From assembly GCA_023457875.1 (NCBI GenBank), contig JAEXBC010000420.1:1-7177 (forward strand): DNA of 7,177 nt, read 5' to 3'. Shown here piece after piece: positions 6,038 through 7,177 of the stretch. The stretch's first letter is position 1. Every line of letters begins with the position of its first letter. The DNA comes from Bacillota bacterium (lineage in GTDB: Bacteria; Bacillota; Clostridia; Lachnospirales; Cellulosilyticaceae). The notes beneath the pieces are model-generated. The model was not told where the DNA came from. It saw nothing but the letters and a program-made list of their open reading frames with translations, and did not search any database. A program made the translations under genes and the position numbers.

Positions 6038-7177
6038 ATGCTTTAAGATCCATATGATATATCTTTGAATGTAATACTTCCTTTTGCTCATTAGGGGATG
6101 CTTTTAGTAACTGCACTTGTATTAAACTTAAATCATATCCCTGCTGTTTTAGTTCATCCCTTAGCTGATCCACATATGCCTCTATTTGCTTCTTAATACT
6201 TTCATGTTCCACCTTCATGGTAAGGGATACTTTCTCTTTGCTTTGCTCAATATGTATCTCAATTTTACGAAGGGTAGGTAAATCAAGTGCAATGACAATA
6301 TACATTTGATCTTTATTTTGCTTTTGATTTTTTTTAGGCTTAAAAAAATAAAGCTCACCTGTTGTTTCCTTTTCATTTAATATCATGGGAAAGCAATAAT
6401 AGGCCGCCTCCATGTTAAATTTATTAAGGGTACTTACTTGCTGTTCAAGTTCAGTAATACCTGCCTTACCCTCCTGTGAAACAACCACTTTTTTTAAATC
6501 CTCGGTTATCTTTTCAAGTCGCTGGTGCGTTTGTGTGAGTTTGCCGCTCTCTTGTTCATCCTCTGTGATAAGATTTAAATCTAATTGAAGTTGCTCCTTA
6601 AAAATCGCTTTTGCTAGCTTTTTGCTAAGTAACATACCTTCCTGAGGTTCAAAAAAAGTTAGTGCCTTATCGAGTTTCGCTATGAAAGGAATTTCTTGTT
6701 CAGATATTTTTTGCGTTGGTATTTGCCACTTTGTAAAGAGCTTAGAAGCCTCGCTATTTTGCATCGCTTCCTGCTTGATTGGATTTTTAATTAGCTGTAC
6801 GAGTTCTCTAATATTTTGTCCCTCTTTACTATTGGGATCACTTTTTTGCACCATTTCTTGAAGTATTTTTTCCATTTGTTCTGGCTTTATGTCTTTACTC
6901 ACCTCTCCTAATAGATGAGCTAGCTGTTTAGGCGTACTTACTGTATCTATAATCTTTTCAAACTGCGCAGTTAAGCCCTGCATCCCTTCTGACTTAAAGT
7001 TACTTAATGCCTTAAAGACTTCTTGTTCAACTACTTGGTCACTGGCTTTTAAGTTCACTAAGGCCTCAGCTGGTAATTGGTAATTCTTATGGTTTTGATA
7101 GACTTCCATAATTCCTTCTCTCTCAAGAGGAAGCTGCATATCTATAAAGTGGGCGATAATAGCCTTGACTTCTGGAC
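6036..7177 (-). CDS. FliK C-terminal-like protein (YlqG-type), 5' end outside the window
   Basis: I do not recognise a named gene, but residues about 280-345 (counted from the ATG at 7139) look like the FliK C-terminal domain: a hydrophobic strand IVIALDLPTLRKIEIHIEQS, a second strand VSLTMKVE, a long helix IKKQIEAYVDQLRDELKQQG, then YDLSLIQVQL. FliK's C-terminus contacts the FlhB C-terminus to switch flagellar export, and the next gene encodes just such an FlhB fragment. The rest is charged and helical, with a possible coiled coil at 195-245; there is no signal peptide or membrane segment. The ATG at 7139 has no ribosome binding site and the frame stays open to the window edge (PEVKAIIAHFID reads on smoothly), so the true start is probably upstream. 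A weak alternative is the ATG at 7109, with GAAGGA only three bases away. Position matches B. subtilis ylqG. Confidence 0.8.
   Translation of the reverse strand, partial: PEVKAIIAHFIDMQLPLEREGIMEVYQNHKNYQLPAEALVNLKASDQVVEQEVFKALSNFKSEGMQGLTAQFEKIIDTVSTPKQLAHLLGEVSKDIKPEQMEKILQEMVQKSDPNSKEGQNIRELVQLIKNPIKQEAMQNSEASKLFTKWQIPTQKISEQEIPFIAKLDKALTFFEPQEGMLLSKKLAKAIFKEQLQLDLNLITEDEQESGKLTQTHQRLEKITEDLKKVVVSQEGKAGITELEQQVSTLNKFNMEAAYYCFPMILNEKETTGELYFFKPKKNQKQNKDQMYIVIALDLPTLRKIEIHIEQSKEKVSLTMKVEHESIKKQIEAYVDQLRDELKQQGYDLSLIQVQLLKASPNEQKEVLHSKIYHMDLKA

Noticed and set aside
1..7177. Mobile elements, CRISPR arrays, tRNA or rRNA genes, phage or defence genes
   Set aside because: Genes are contiguous and of conserved housekeeping or sporulation type; no terminal repeats, spaced repeats, integrase or transposase sequence, or RNA gene signatures were found by eye.

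Overview
The window looks like chromosomal DNA from a low-GC, endospore-forming member of the Firmicutes, most likely the class Clostridia. The evidence is a full-length SpoIVA, strong AGGAGG-type ribosome binding sites, tight gene packing, and the order der-plsY-gpsA-spoIVA, which I recall as typical of Clostridia (Bacillus subtilis has der-gpsA-...-spoIVA without plsY between). I cannot name a genus from the sequence alone. All eight supported genes are on the minus strand, so transcription runs from high to low coordinates. No gene on the plus strand is credible, and I see no RNA gene, mobile element, CRISPR array or long repeat.

In transcription order, the first gene (6036-7177, cut by the window edge) encodes a soluble protein whose C-terminus resembles the C-terminal domain of the flagellar hook-length protein FliK. 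It is followed by a 95-residue protein that is essentially only the C-terminal part of FlhB, the partner of FliK in flagellar type III export. These correspond in position and type to ylqG-ylqH of B. subtilis. Then come yraN (UPF0102, nuclease-like fold), pgeF (YfiH/YlmD peptidoglycan editing factor), der (double GTPase for 50S ribosome assembly), plsY and gpsA. GpsA makes glycerol-3-phosphate and PlsY acylates it, so these two are consecutive steps of phospholipid synthesis. From 7177 to 1594 the gaps are at most 15 nt and two pairs overlap, so this is probably one operon or a set of coupled transcripts. Its main promoter is not in the window.

The only real intergenic space is the 92 nt between gpsA and spoIVA. 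It contains a near-perfect sigma-E -10 element (CATACAAT) and a strong ribosome binding site for spoIVA. The last gene is therefore probably switched on separately in the mother cell during sporulation. I see no terminator between gpsA and spoIVA, so vegetative readthrough is possible. The last 22 bases carry a ribosome binding site-like sequence, suggesting another minus-strand gene just outside.

Most of the window is conserved housekeeping and sporulation content. The best candidate for something under-described is the FliK-like/FlhB-C-like pair, which lies outside any visible flagellar cluster; here the FlhB-like protein has no membrane domain and its NPTH autocleavage motif is degenerate (NKVK).
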